Positions 1 through 8,316 of a stretch of DNA of 64,000 nucleotides are shown one piece after another (position 1 is the first letter of the stretch; each line of letters opens with the position of its first letter). The position numbers and the translations under genes were made by a program. Location of the stretch: contig CALSUH010000001.1 of assembly GCA_943789485.1 (NCBI GenBank), forward strand, positions 1 through 64,000, read 5' to 3'. The notes below the pieces were generated by a model. It was not told where the DNA came from. It worked only from the letters and a program-made list of their open reading frames with translations, and searched no databases. The DNA is from an uncultured Pseudomonadales bacterium (lineage in GTDB: Bacteria; Pseudomonadota; Gammaproteobacteria; Pseudomonadales; Pseudohongiellaceae).

Positions 1-425
1 GTGCCAAAAAATGGCGTATCCTCGGACGCTGTTAACAAATGATCTTGCTGCTCGGGCTCCAATTCATGAAAATAGGAGGCGTTAAAACTAAGTGCCGCCG
101 CAACTTGTAGTTCTCGAAGACCAAGTCGAAGTGTTTCATGTTCCTTCTCTTTGTCATCAGCAAGAACATTATCGATGAAATAGATAACACCTGCCTCGGT
201 TGCACCAGGTGTCTCGTCGGTAGGTATTATCCGCGCCGCTATCGCCTGAAATTCCTGCACCTCCTCGTCGGTAAGCACAGAAAATTTTTCATTGCGCAGA
301 TTCGCTCGTTTTGACCTCTCGCAAGAAACAAGAATCGCCGGCAGGCTTAATACGATGATCGAACTTTTGGCTGCGCCACCGGCTGACCTCAAAAATTCAC
401 GTCGAGAAAGTTGTATATCGATCAC
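1..425 (-). CDS. Gluconate 2-dehydrogenase subunit 3 family protein (3' part lost at window edge)
   Basis: I translated this by hand from the minus strand. It opens with a twin-arginine signal (SRREFLRSAGG, then a hydrophobic stretch and a Cys, which could be a lipobox-like site), followed by the family's typical LTDEEVQEFQAIAARIIPTD segment. The family is the small periplasmic subunit that accompanies a GMC-type flavoprotein and often a cytochrome c in gluconate or alcohol dehydrogenases. The GTG at 425-423 is chosen because GAGGG lies about 7 bases upstream and an in-frame stop lies close behind it. The reading frame runs off base 1, so only about 141 residues are visible. The GMC partner, if present, would be to the left. 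It is probably last in the leftward cluster starting at 5328. Confidence 0.8.
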   Translation of the reverse strand, partial: MIDIQLSRREFLRSAGGAAKSSIIVLSLPAILVSCERSKRANLRNEKFSVLTDEEVQEFQAIAARIIPTDETPGATEAGVIYFIDNVLADDKEKEHETLRLGLRELQVAAALSFNASYFHELEPEQQDHLLTASEDTPFFG

Positions 426-634
426 TACTGTTCCCTCAAATATTTCTTACAGTATCGACCGAGCGATCCAAGTTAAAAATTCGCTCCGGAGCAAGCGCCT
501 GTGGCCGAAAAGATGCCAAGCAGTCTAGCACAGGCAGCCGTCTATAGAGCAACTCGTGCCTGTTATGCGACTAGCAAAACAGTCTGCTGTAGCTGTACAT
601 ATTCATTGAAGGGAACAACGGCAAAAAGGCCCGT

Positions 635-1123
635 TCAGCTTGCCGCTTTGGCCTTGGCGCGAAGATCATTAAGGTACGTAATAAGCGTTAGGGTTTCTTC
701 CGGATCCATTCTCCCGACGGGAGAATTACTGTAGGTATCGAACATCACTTTGCCGCTTTTCGAGAGAACAAACTCTGAGGGTTGAATGTGATCTCTGCGC
801 TCTTCCCACCATGCACCGATAGAGTCACCATTGGCTCGAGTCATTCCGTGTGCAAGTGGATAGCCGAGTCCAGCCGCTATGTCTTTCAGTTTGTCTTCTG
901 TATCGACCGTACCAGCCACAATAGAAACCCCTTGTTCTTCGAACGCAGCACGGCGCTCTTCAAAACCAGCCAATAGCCGGCGGCAATAAGGTCACCAATG
1001 GCCGCGGAAAAACAGTACGACCGTCATTGAAGATTCAAGATCGCTTGGCAGGGAAAGAGATCCGCCACCGACTAGTTGCAGCTGCATGTTTGGAAACCGA
1101 TCACCAGGATTTAGTGTGTTCAT
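635..1123 (-). CDS. Candidate selenoprotein: AhpC/TSA thioredoxin-fold protein with RGHW-Sec-PYC motif
   Basis: Reading from the ATG at 1123 gives 162 residues if the in-frame TGA at 994-992 (codon 44) is read through. The sequence around it is LFFRGHW-TGA-PYCRRLLAGFEE, exactly the RGxWCPYC redox motif of the AhpC/TSA-like family with the first Cys replaced by TGA; the resolving Cys47 is kept. The part after the TGA continues the fold (AGTVDTEDK, SEFVLSKSG). No start fits between the TGA and the conserved core, so a gene starting after the TGA would lack the active site. Likely a thiol/selenol peroxidase or disulfide reductase acting in the cytoplasm, since no signal peptide is seen. Seen: TGA position and flanking homology. 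Known: Sec-containing members of Prx/thioredoxin-like families occur in marine bacteria. Inferred: Sec insertion. Alternative: one-base sequencing error or nonsense mutation. Confidence 0.75.
965..984 (-). promoter_or_regulatory. Candidate bacterial SECIS hairpin of the AhpC/TSA-like gene
   Basis: In the mRNA, 13 bases after the TGA, a short hairpin can form: GCC (981-979) pairs with GGC (971-969) and CC (983-982) with GG (967-966), with a single bulged U at 968 and a seven-base loop GGCUAUU that begins with G. A bulged U and a G at the start of the apical loop are features of the E. coli fdhF SECIS. The UGA-to-loop distance is at the short end of what is described. Folding was done by eye only. 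Confidence 0.45.
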
Positions 1124-1218
1124 AAAAAATTAGCCAGTCGATTAATCAAACTCTAATTTAGCACAACCTTGCGAAAGAGCAATCCGCTGTCGAGTGCGAA
1201 CTGGGAACTAGGGCCGGC

Positions 1219-2496
1219 CTATGCCGTCTGCTTTGACGGATTGAAGAAGTCTACGTCCTCAGCATCTAGTGGGAACTGCAAGGCAGCCGCACTCTGATCG
1301 ACGCCGGCAAGCTCACGAATAGCCTGTTGCAAGTGTTTAGGCTGCAGACCCACTCCTGCGCTCGAGCTATCGACCTGCAGCGTGCCTGGATTGATCTTCA
1401 AAGCATTGTGCAGTTCATCGGTTGCACCAACGACACGATTGCCCCAGGCTGCACCTTGCTGAATGAACATAGCGCTGCCGATGGGCCAGTGATCTTTTCC
1501 ACCACTGGGGTTATAAAAAGGCCTGCGTCCAAAATCCGAGCCAAGTGTGATCACTATCTTGTCAGCAAAACCACTCTCTTCAGCCGTGTCGAAGATAGTG
1601 GTCACAAGATCTGTCAACTTCTGCATAAAATTGAAGTGCTTATTATCGTGATCCTGATGTGTGTCAAATCCGCTGATACCTAATTGGCAGGATACACACA
1701 GACCTGACTGGTAAGCGATCAAGGCAAGTTGGGCAGCCTGGCTAATACGATCCCCTTCGAAGGCGCTAGGCAACAGATCCGCGAATAGCTTTAGGTCCCC
1801 CCTAGTCGCATTCGCTAGTTGCAATGAATTTATTCCGTCGATCTGTCGCGGCAGCAATTGATTGCTGCCTGCAAGTCGGGTGAGACGGGAATCCTGATAC
1901 TGAGTAATCAAATCTAATTCACTATCCTCGAAAAGTCCGTAACTGTTATTTCCGTCCTGCACTATCGAGTCGTTTACAAGATTCCTGATAACATCGGGGT
2001 TTTGCAAGCGACTAAATCGTGCAATACCGGCGGTCTCGTTGTAACCAGCCGCGTGCACCAACGATAGTGGCAACTCAGGCCCGATTGCATTGGATGCAAT
2101 GGCCCCAAAGCTCGGATAGCCAAGGCCTAAGCGACCACTCCACGTATGCCGCCGACCATCGTCGTGAGAATTCGTCTGCGTGTCGATACCGTTGATCACC
2201 AGCATGTCTTGATAGAAGCGTTCGAAAAATGCTTGGTTATTTGCCACCGGCGCGTAAGCGATATTACCGATTTGCTCGATGCCGGCAGAATCTGCCCAGT
2301 TGTTGATCGTACGTTCACCGGAAATATTCGACTTCGGGTCACAGAAGCTTGTTACGTCCCAGCCACCGATAGCGGCAAGGTTTATATAAAAAGGTCCGCT
2401 ATACGGCTCAGCTGCTGAAGCGATACCTAGAGGCAAAGGAGCAGTTGCACCCAAGCCTGCCATGGTTAAATATTTTGTAAATTCACGCCTATTCAT
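1219..2496 (-). CDS. DUF1501 family protein, Tat-exported
   Basis: 425 residues. The N-terminus is a Tat-type signal (MNRREFTKYLTMAGLGATAP...ASAAEP). The body carries the DUF1501 pattern: an early GGWDVTSFCDP segment, NSHDDGRRHTWSG, then GFDTHQDHDNKHFNF and ITLGSDFGRRPFYNPSGGKDHWP, which resemble the metal-ligand blocks of alkaline-phosphatase-like/sulfatase-like enzymes. The family is of unknown reaction; it is commonly encoded next to DUF1800 or DUF1588-type secreted proteins, and here it lies 51 bases downstream of the DUF1588-type gene, so co-transcription is likely. The ATG at 2496 is supported by the immediate signal peptide. Function should be left as periplasmic protein of unknown activity. 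Confidence 0.85.
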   Translation of the reverse strand: MNRREFTKYLTMAGLGATAPLPLGIASAAEPYSGPFYINLAAIGGWDVTSFCDPKSNISGERTINNWADSAGIEQIGNIAYAPVANNQAFFERFYQDMLVINGIDTQTNSHDDGRRHTWSGRLGLGYPSFGAIASNAIGPELPLSLVHAAGYNETAGIARFSRLQNPDVIRNLVNDSIVQDGNNSYGLFEDSELDLITQYQDSRLTRLAGSNQLLPRQIDGINSLQLANATRGDLKLFADLLPSAFEGDRISQAAQLALIAYQSGLCVSCQLGISGFDTHQDHDNKHFNFMQKLTDLVTTIFDTAEESGFADKIVITLGSDFGRRPFYNPSGGKDHWPIGSAMFIQQGAAWGNRVVGATDELHNALKINPGTLQVDSSSAGVGLQPKHLQQAIRELAGVDQSAAALQFPLDAEDVDFFNPSKQTA

Positions 2497-2547
2497 GGTG
2501 ATTCGACTCTCTGTATTTCTCTTGGGATCTGAGTAATTGGTGATCTG

Positions 2548-5328
2548 CTATTCGTGAATGAATTTGTAGTCACGGATCATGTAATTAACGATTGCTGCCC
2601 AGCTACGTAGTGTTTGATTCGAATCGCTTAACACCGGGTTCGATACATTGTTGGTAATACAAATCTCTGATTCACTGTTTACGCTGGCGTCTTTTTTCGC
2701 TGCCTTGCGGGCATTCCAAACCGCCGTGAATAGTCCATAGCTAGCGTCAATTTCAGGATCGTTAATCCCGAACTCTTCGCCTAGCAGGAAGCTATGCAGG
2801 TGTTGGATATTAGTGCGTATGGCGCTCTCTGAATTTGTAGGCAGGCTACTCAACTCCACGAAAGGAAACAGTTTGCGCTGACTCTGGCTGAGGCCAAAAT
2901 CCTGCGCCGTAACCGGGCATGACACTTCGTTTGCCATACTGGTAACCACCGTACTCATCAGCGTTGTTAGATCGGTAGCACGATCGGTAATACCGACCGA
3001 ATTAATGCCGCCGTAGGTAATCAAATAAACTTCATCTAGGGCGCTGAAGTTGCCGTAATTCCAGCTAAAACCCATGGTAGTTTCTAGTTTTCTGTTCAAT
3101 TGTTCTGGGGTAAGAAGTTTGCCTGTGCCAACTCTATCGAGCTCTATTTTCTGAACGGAGGATATAGCATCCACGGAATCTGCCCTGAAGTGATCACTCA
3201 GAATCAGGTCTACCAGTAAATCTTTAAGATTGTGATCGCCATTGCCGGCGCTGCCCGCGACGAAGCTAGCCGCGACATCTTGCATCATTTGTTGCTCGGT
3301 GCTGTACGCAGCGAGCATGGATTCGTAATCAAAGTCTTCCTGGTTCTCGGGAAGCGCATAAGCATCGCGGCCCATTACCGCCGGATACCAAAAATAAACG
3401 CTACCGTATCCGAAGCGCGGGTCTTCAACAAATTTTTCGCCTAGCCATTGAATGGAGTTGTCACTATTCGGGGCGAGCTCATTGCCAAAGCCTGGCGCAA
3501 GCATGTCAGAATACCAAGTATCGCCAAACTGATGGTTGCTGTCAGAGTCGAAACGATAAGAGCCGGGCAAGGAGTGTTGTCCGCCGGGTTGGTCTTTATA
3601 GAAACCTTCGTCACCGTAATTCTGGAAAGCCCCGGCTACGGGGTCCATGATGTTGTGACACACGGTGCAGTTTTCGTTGTTCAGTGTTGGGTTGTTCTCA
3701 TCTGCCAGAGCAGCTTGATCTGTAGTGCGTTCGGAAAGCCCTTCGATGTCGACTCCGAGAAAAAAATAGTAGGCCCAGCGTGCGCGGGCGCGATTACGAT
3801 TGGTATCTGTTGAGGGAAAGCGGCTTAGAAAAGCGGGAGAGTTAAGTAGTCCTGCGTGAGGATAATTTGTTGCGATGTTATAGCTGACGTTTGGGTTTTT
3901 CTGTTCACAGACAGTACAGCGAAAATAGTCGGTGATCCTGCCCTCACGCCATTCGTCAGGATCACTGGAATTGTCGAAGGTAACATTTCCTCCGTATACC
4001 TCCGCCGAGTAGGGGTTCACCATGATATAGTCTGCGGTCAACACCTCCGTATAGGGTCTTTCGTTAGTCACGACATTCACAACTAGACGCATTGGCTCCT
4101 GTGCAAGCGCCGCAGACGTGAGGCGCTTCTCGGAGCCAATTGGACCTGGCACTTGAAAGTACTTAAGGGAATTGGGGTAGTAGAAGCGATCGACGACACT
4201 GAACACGTTGGCTGAGAACGCTTGCGTGAGCAAGCGATTGTTCACAGACTCCATCAGGAAACTTTCGAAACCATCTCCAGACATCAATTCACGCACGGCC
4301 TCTGCCAGGTCTTGTTCCGTGCCGCCACTCACTCTGCCAACCTCCTGTTCCGTCGGTAGACGACCTGCTAACAGCAGCGCAGCCTTGCGTAGGGTCAGCT
4401 CGTTGTCGGTCTTCGCGACTGCCGCGAATATGCCCTGTACATTCGCGCCGTTGCCATTACTCGCGACTTCGTTAACCGCAGCTGCCACGAAGGACGACCA
4501 ATCATCTAGTTCAGAAGTGCCCGAATTGAGCTGTATGCCGCCGCCATGAGCGGTAATACCTTGTGGCTTTGAAAGTATCAGCGAGGCACCGTCTGGCACA
4601 TTCTCAATGTAATCTAGAAGCGCGTTGTAGTTGGTCTGCTGGAAATCCTCCACGCTACTATTTACATAATGCAATGCACTAGTCGAGGCAACGCCTGTGG
4701 GTGTATGGCAGACTATGCATCGCGACTGAACTATAGGCTCGGAGATATTCGATAGGTAGAAAGTTAGATTCGCAGGATCAGTCGGCTCAGTAGTCTCTGC
4801 TTCTATCGAGAAAGCAAGAGGCACACCGCTGTAGTACAACTCACCAGAAGCGGCTGTCGTGTCATAGGCGAGAAAGATGGCAAGTGATGCGCCCGACAGC
4901 CCTGCTGGACCGAATGCCACGTTCTCCAGAATCGTTATCGGCTCGCTCGCCTGCAGGGTTCGAGCCGGCAACGTGGCCTGCAAGTTCTCCAGGGTTTCAT
5001 CCCAGATCACATACTCACCCGATTCGAGACGCATGAAAATATCAGCACCGAGCTGAATCAACAGGTAGACGTTACCCACTGTATTTACATGAGCGATCTC
5101 GACCTGTATTTCGGTAAATATATCCAGTGGCTGGTCGCCAGCGAAGCTAGAGCCAAAAGTGCTGCTGTTATCGGCAGTCACCCCACCGAAAAATTTCGCC
5201 GTGGTCGAAGCGCCAGTGGCCGTTGATGGACTCCCCAATTCTGGCAGCTGCGCCAAAGCAACAGAGGCAAACAGTCCAAAGCAGCAGAACAGCAGGCTAC
5301 AGGCCAATATTTTCCTCCCTGAATGCAT
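2548..5328 (-). CDS. Secreted DUF1588-type haem-binding protein with CxxCH motifs
   Basis: About 926 residues with a signal peptide ending ...FGLFASVALAQ. Two haem c motifs are visible, CIVCH near residue 203 and CTVCH near residue 553, plus a degenerate CTVCE near residue 469. Between the latter two lies the block HAGLLNSPAFLSRFPSTDTN followed by an RW.YYFFLGV segment, typical of the DUF1588 region of planctomycete-type cytochrome proteins, and the downstream NIMDPVAGAFQNYG block. Probably a periplasmic multidomain electron-transfer or substrate-oxidising protein; the substrate is unknown. An upstream in-frame ATG exists at 5358; 5328 is preferred because AAGGA precedes it and it begins the signal peptide. 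First gene of the leftward cluster with the DUF1501 protein. Confidence 0.8.
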   Translation of the reverse strand: MHSGRKILACSLLFCCFGLFASVALAQLPELGSPSTATGASTTAKFFGGVTADNSSTFGSSFAGDQPLDIFTEIQVEIAHVNTVGNVYLLIQLGADIFMRLESGEYVIWDETLENLQATLPARTLQASEPITILENVAFGPAGLSGASLAIFLAYDTTAASGELYYSGVPLAFSIEAETTEPTDPANLTFYLSNISEPIVQSRCIVCHTPTGVASTSALHYVNSSVEDFQQTNYNALLDYIENVPDGASLILSKPQGITAHGGGIQLNSGTSELDDWSSFVAAAVNEVASNGNGANVQGIFAAVAKTDNELTLRKAALLLAGRLPTEQEVGRVSGGTEQDLAEAVRELMSGDGFESFLMESVNNRLLTQAFSANVFSVVDRFYYPNSLKYFQVPGPIGSEKRLTSAALAQEPMRLVVNVVTNERPYTEVLTADYIMVNPYSAEVYGGNVTFDNSSDPDEWREGRITDYFRCTVCEQKNPNVSYNIATNYPHAGLLNSPAFLSRFPSTDTNRNRARARWAYYFFLGVDIEGLSERTTDQAALADENNPTLNNENCTVCHNIMDPVAGAFQNYGDEGFYKDQPGGQHSLPGSYRFDSDSNHQFGDTWYSDMLAPGFGNELAPNSDNSIQWLGEKFVEDPRFGYGSVYFWYPAVMGRDAYALPENQEDFDYESMLAAYSTEQQMMQDVAASFVAGSAGNGDHNLKDLLVDLILSDHFRADSVDAISSVQKIELDRVGTGKLLTPEQLNRKLETTMGFSWNYGNFSALDEVYLITYGGINSVGITDRATDLTTLMSTVVTSMANEVSCPVTAQDFGLSQSQRKLFPFVELSSLPTNSESAIRTNIQHLHSFLLGEEFGINDPEIDASYGLFTAVWNARKAAKKDASVNSESEICITNNVSNPVLSDSNQTLRSWAAIVNYMIRDYKFIHE

Positions 5329-5435
5329 AAAATTAATTCCTTGATATCTCATATTCATAGTCTCTGTATTCCAGTAAACACCCTCTATCTAATCATATTC
5401 TACTAATTTAACTACCAAGTAGATCACAGTTTTGC

Positions 5436-5447
5436 GTAAGCGCTTGC
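5436..5447. promoter_or_regulatory. LacI/GntR-like operator half-perfect palindrome
   Basis: GTAAGCGCTTGC is an inverted repeat with one mismatch and resembles LacI-family operator cores (AAGCGCTT centre). It lies about 110 bases upstream of the DUF1588-type gene start, a plausible operator position. Single occurrence, so weak evidence. Confidence 0.25.
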
Positions 5448-5944
5448 TGTCTTGACGCCATAAATTACCTTGCCTGTACTACATCGACGTAAGCTTTAGT
5501 GACAAGTTAGGGCGTTGCCTGTTCCGGTGCGCATAACCTGTATAACGCTGAGGTGGAAGATTGGTTGACGAGCAGTAAGGGTAAATTCACAGAGTGATTG
5601 TGAAGGGAATCCTGACGAGTTGACCGTCTCCACCCTACCAAACGATCTGATCCATAGAAGGATCATTAAACCATCTCTTGCGGTGGCTAAATCCTTGGCC
5701 GTTGACTGTTTCTGCTTCTCTAATAATTCTTAACAAACTGTTTCATTTATTTCTGCAGAAAATAAACAGAATCAATGTAGAGAAAACTCGCCATGCTCGA
5801 TAAACCCGCGCGCTGACTTGTTTACGAATCCAATCAGTATCTCACTGGATTGGTGGGGACTGTGCAAGCGGAGTATTGCAAACTAAGCCCTCTAGCCCAA
5901 TCATCCTGCCCATAAAATAACCTAAATAACAATCATTCTCAGTT

Positions 5945-5963
5945 GATAACAATTATCATTTGC
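5945..5963 (+). promoter_or_regulatory. Fur box upstream of FecA-like receptor
   Basis: GATAACAATTATCATTTGC matches 14 of 19 positions of the Fur consensus GATAATGATAATCATTATC, and a second overlapping partial match (AATAACAATCATTCTC, 5925-5940) precedes it. It ends about 46 bases before the receptor ATG, consistent with iron-dependent repression by Fur. Confidence 0.75.
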
Positions 5964-6009
5964 ATTAAAATCAGCGAACTATGAATTTGCAGCATTGTAG
6001 AAAGGTTTT

Positions 6010-8229
6010 ATGTATCACTCCAAATTACTACTTACTTTAGCTATCTCAGCAGTTAGCATCGCACCCGTTAACGCGCAGCAACAAAGCGATTCGATCCAGC
6101 AAGTCACCATCATCGGCAGCAAGCAACAGGCACAGAAAATCGCCGGCTCTGCTCACTATATCGGTACTGAGAAATTGCGCCAGTTTGCCTACAGCGACAT
6201 TCAGCGCATCGTTCGCGAAGTACCTGGCGTAGCAATCCAAATAGAGGACGGTTATGGCTTGCGACCAAACATCGGTATCCGTGGCGTGGCTACTGAACGT
6301 AGTGGGCGCATTACTCTCTTGGAAGACAACGTGCTTATCGCACCGGCACCCTACTCCGCGCCTTCGGCTTATTACTTCCCTACCGTTGGCAGACTGCGTG
6401 CTATCGAAGTGGTTAAGGGACCTGCCGCAATCACGCAGGGGCCATACACGATAGGTGGCGCGCTCAACATGGTCTCTACTTCTATTCCGAATGAGATGTC
6501 TGGCAACGTAGTTACCGAAGCCGGTGAAGATTCTACTTATCGCGTTCATGCCACCTACGGCGGGCGAACCGATTCCGGTTTTGGCTTTCTTTTAGAGACT
6601 CACCAATGGCAGTCGGATGGGTTTCAGTCTATCGATCGTAGCAGCAACAATAGCGGGCTGGATGTAGAGGATTATACACTCAAGCTTAGCTATTCACCGA
6701 TGAATTCAGCGCATGCAATTGAACTAAAACTACAGGCTACCGTTCAGAATTCTAACCAGAGCTACCTTGGCCTGACCGATAGCGATTTCAGCAACCGCGC
6801 CTTCCGCCGCTACGGCGTGTCGGAGCTGGATAACATTGAAACCGAACACGAACAGCAAATTCTGCGCTACAGCTATGACATTAACGATTCACTCGACATG
6901 TCTATTACTGCCTACAACAACGAGCATCAACGCAACTGGTTCAAGACCGAAGGCATCGACTTCGATGGCAGCGCTGCTGCTAAGGACTTCAACCGCACCA
7001 GTTGGTTTAACGTGATTCAGGCGATAAATAACGACACAAGCCTCAGCGGCATCAACCCCGATCAACTGCAGTCTATCCTAGACGGGTCAAGCGATACGGC
7101 CACAGGCAGCATTCAGCTTCGTTCAAACAATCGAGAGTATTTCTCCCGAGGCGTGCAGTTGGGCCTTAATTGGAACCACACAGTAGGGGATACAATCCAC
7201 GATCTGGAATTCGGTATTCGTTTTCACGAAGACGAAGAAGATCGTTTGCAGCGTAATAGCAACTACAGTCAGATAAGTGGTGCACTGGTCTTGGATGACC
7301 TAGGCATTCTCGGTAACGCAGGCAACCGTGTTCAGGAAGCAGAGGCTGTTTCTATTCACATCCACGACAATATCCAGATCGGTGACTGGACGTTCTCCCC
7401 GGGACTGCGCTACGAAGACATCGATCAGAAGCGCACTCGCTACAACGAAGGCGAACTTCGAGCATTTCGCGATTCGCGCAAGAACGCCACACAGGTTTTT
7501 CTTCCTGGCCTGGGAGTTTTGTATCAGCTAAGCGACTCGCTATCTCTGCTTGGCGGCTTGCACAAAGGCTTTACGGCTCCGAGTAATTCGCCGAATGTCG
7601 ATGAGGAAACTGCTATCAACTATGAGTTAGGTTTTCGCTATAACAAGGGTAATCTGTCGACAGAACTCATCGGTTTTTTGAGTGACTACGACAATATACT
7701 CGGTGAGTGCACGTCTTCGTCTGGCTCAGACTGCGTAATAGGCGATGCCTTCAATGGCGATGCCGCTACCGTTGCAGGTCTTGAGTTGTTAGTGAGCGCG
7801 AACTTGGCCAGCAGCAGCGACTATCAAATCCCCGTATCGCTAAGCTATACGCATATCAACGGCGAGTTTGATACCGACATTGCCGATACCGCCTTCTTCG
7901 GCTCAGTGAGCAAAGGAGCCCCACTGCCCTATCTGCCTGAGAATCAATTCCTCGCCTCGATAGGCTTTGAGAAGGATAACTGGGCTACTTATCTGACTGG
8001 CAACTACGTGGATGAGGTCTGTGTCCGAGCGTCCTGCAATGCTTTCGAGAAAACTGACGACACGTTTACCGTGGATATCTCTGCGAACTATCAGTTTAGT
8101 AGTGCGTTGACTTTTTATGGCCGTGTTGAGAACTTAACGAGTCAGGAAGATATTCTTAGTCGGCATCCTTATGGTGCACGACCGAACAAGGACCGTACTG
8201 TCACTGCCGGACTAAGGTTCAATTTCTAA
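6010..8229 (+). CDS. TonB-dependent siderophore/ferric citrate-type receptor (FecA-like)
   Basis: 739 residues. Signal peptide MYHSKLLLTLAISAVSIAPVNAQ, then a TonB-box-like region (QQVTIIGS), the plug domain with REVPGVAIQ, RPNIGIRGV, RIEVVKGPAAITQGPYTIGGALN, and a 22-strand barrel finishing in an aromatic C-terminus (TAGLRFNF) as outer-membrane proteins do. The plug block EDGYGLRPNIGIRG is characteristic of FecA-type receptors. Likely takes up a ferric chelate across the outer membrane, energised by TonB-ExbB-ExbD. AAGG precedes the ATG. The Fur box just upstream supports iron regulation. Substrate cannot be fixed: no siderophore synthesis or FecR-FecI genes adjoin. Confidence 0.88.
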   Translation: MYHSKLLLTLAISAVSIAPVNAQQQSDSIQQVTIIGSKQQAQKIAGSAHYIGTEKLRQFAYSDIQRIVREVPGVAIQIEDGYGLRPNIGIRGVATERSGRITLLEDNVLIAPAPYSAPSAYYFPTVGRLRAIEVVKGPAAITQGPYTIGGALNMVSTSIPNEMSGNVVTEAGEDSTYRVHATYGGRTDSGFGFLLETHQWQSDGFQSIDRSSNNSGLDVEDYTLKLSYSPMNSAHAIELKLQATVQNSNQSYLGLTDSDFSNRAFRRYGVSELDNIETEHEQQILRYSYDINDSLDMSITAYNNEHQRNWFKTEGIDFDGSAAAKDFNRTSWFNVIQAINNDTSLSGINPDQLQSILDGSSDTATGSIQLRSNNREYFSRGVQLGLNWNHTVGDTIHDLEFGIRFHEDEEDRLQRNSNYSQISGALVLDDLGILGNAGNRVQEAEAVSIHIHDNIQIGDWTFSPGLRYEDIDQKRTRYNEGELRAFRDSRKNATQVFLPGLGVLYQLSDSLSLLGGLHKGFTAPSNSPNVDEETAINYELGFRYNKGNLSTELIGFLSDYDNILGECTSSSGSDCVIGDAFNGDAATVAGLELLVSANLASSSDYQIPVSLSYTHINGEFDTDIADTAFFGSVSKGAPLPYLPENQFLASIGFEKDNWATYLTGNYVDEVCVRASCNAFEKTDDTFTVDISANYQFSSALTFYGRVENLTSQEDILSRHPYGARPNKDRTVTAGLRFNF

Positions 8230-8249
8230 TCTGAGAAGATCGGGGCTTT

Positions 8250-8284
8250 CTAGAATGCCCACAACCTACGATGCGGCATTCTAG
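8250..8284. terminator. Inverted repeat between convergent genes
   Basis: CTAGAATGCC (8250-8259) and GGCATTCTAG (8275-8284) form a perfect 10-bp stem with a 15-base loop in the 87-base space between the convergent receptor and peptidase genes. There is no clear U-tract on either side, so a bidirectional terminator or 3'-end stabiliser is inferred from position. Confidence 0.4.
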
Positions 8285-8316
8285 TTCAACCAAGATTTAT
8301 ACTCGCCAGGCTAATT

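Larger units (their letters stand above)
5359..6009. other. Long divergent intergenic region
   Basis: About 650 bases separating two divergent genes. The right end holds a Fur-box-like element (5945-5963). The left part holds a GTAAGCGCTTGC near-palindrome (5436-5447). The middle (roughly 5500-5900) has no open frame with recognisable protein similarity, no tRNA and no riboswitch consensus that I can defend. Confidence 0.6.

Noticed and set aside
5500..5620. GTTCCGGTGCGCA and GAAGGGAATCC suggested a cobalamin riboswitch before the FecA-like receptor
   Set aside because: The conserved core boxes (for example GCCACTG and CCGCAACTG) are missing and no consistent fold was found; the Fur box explains control.
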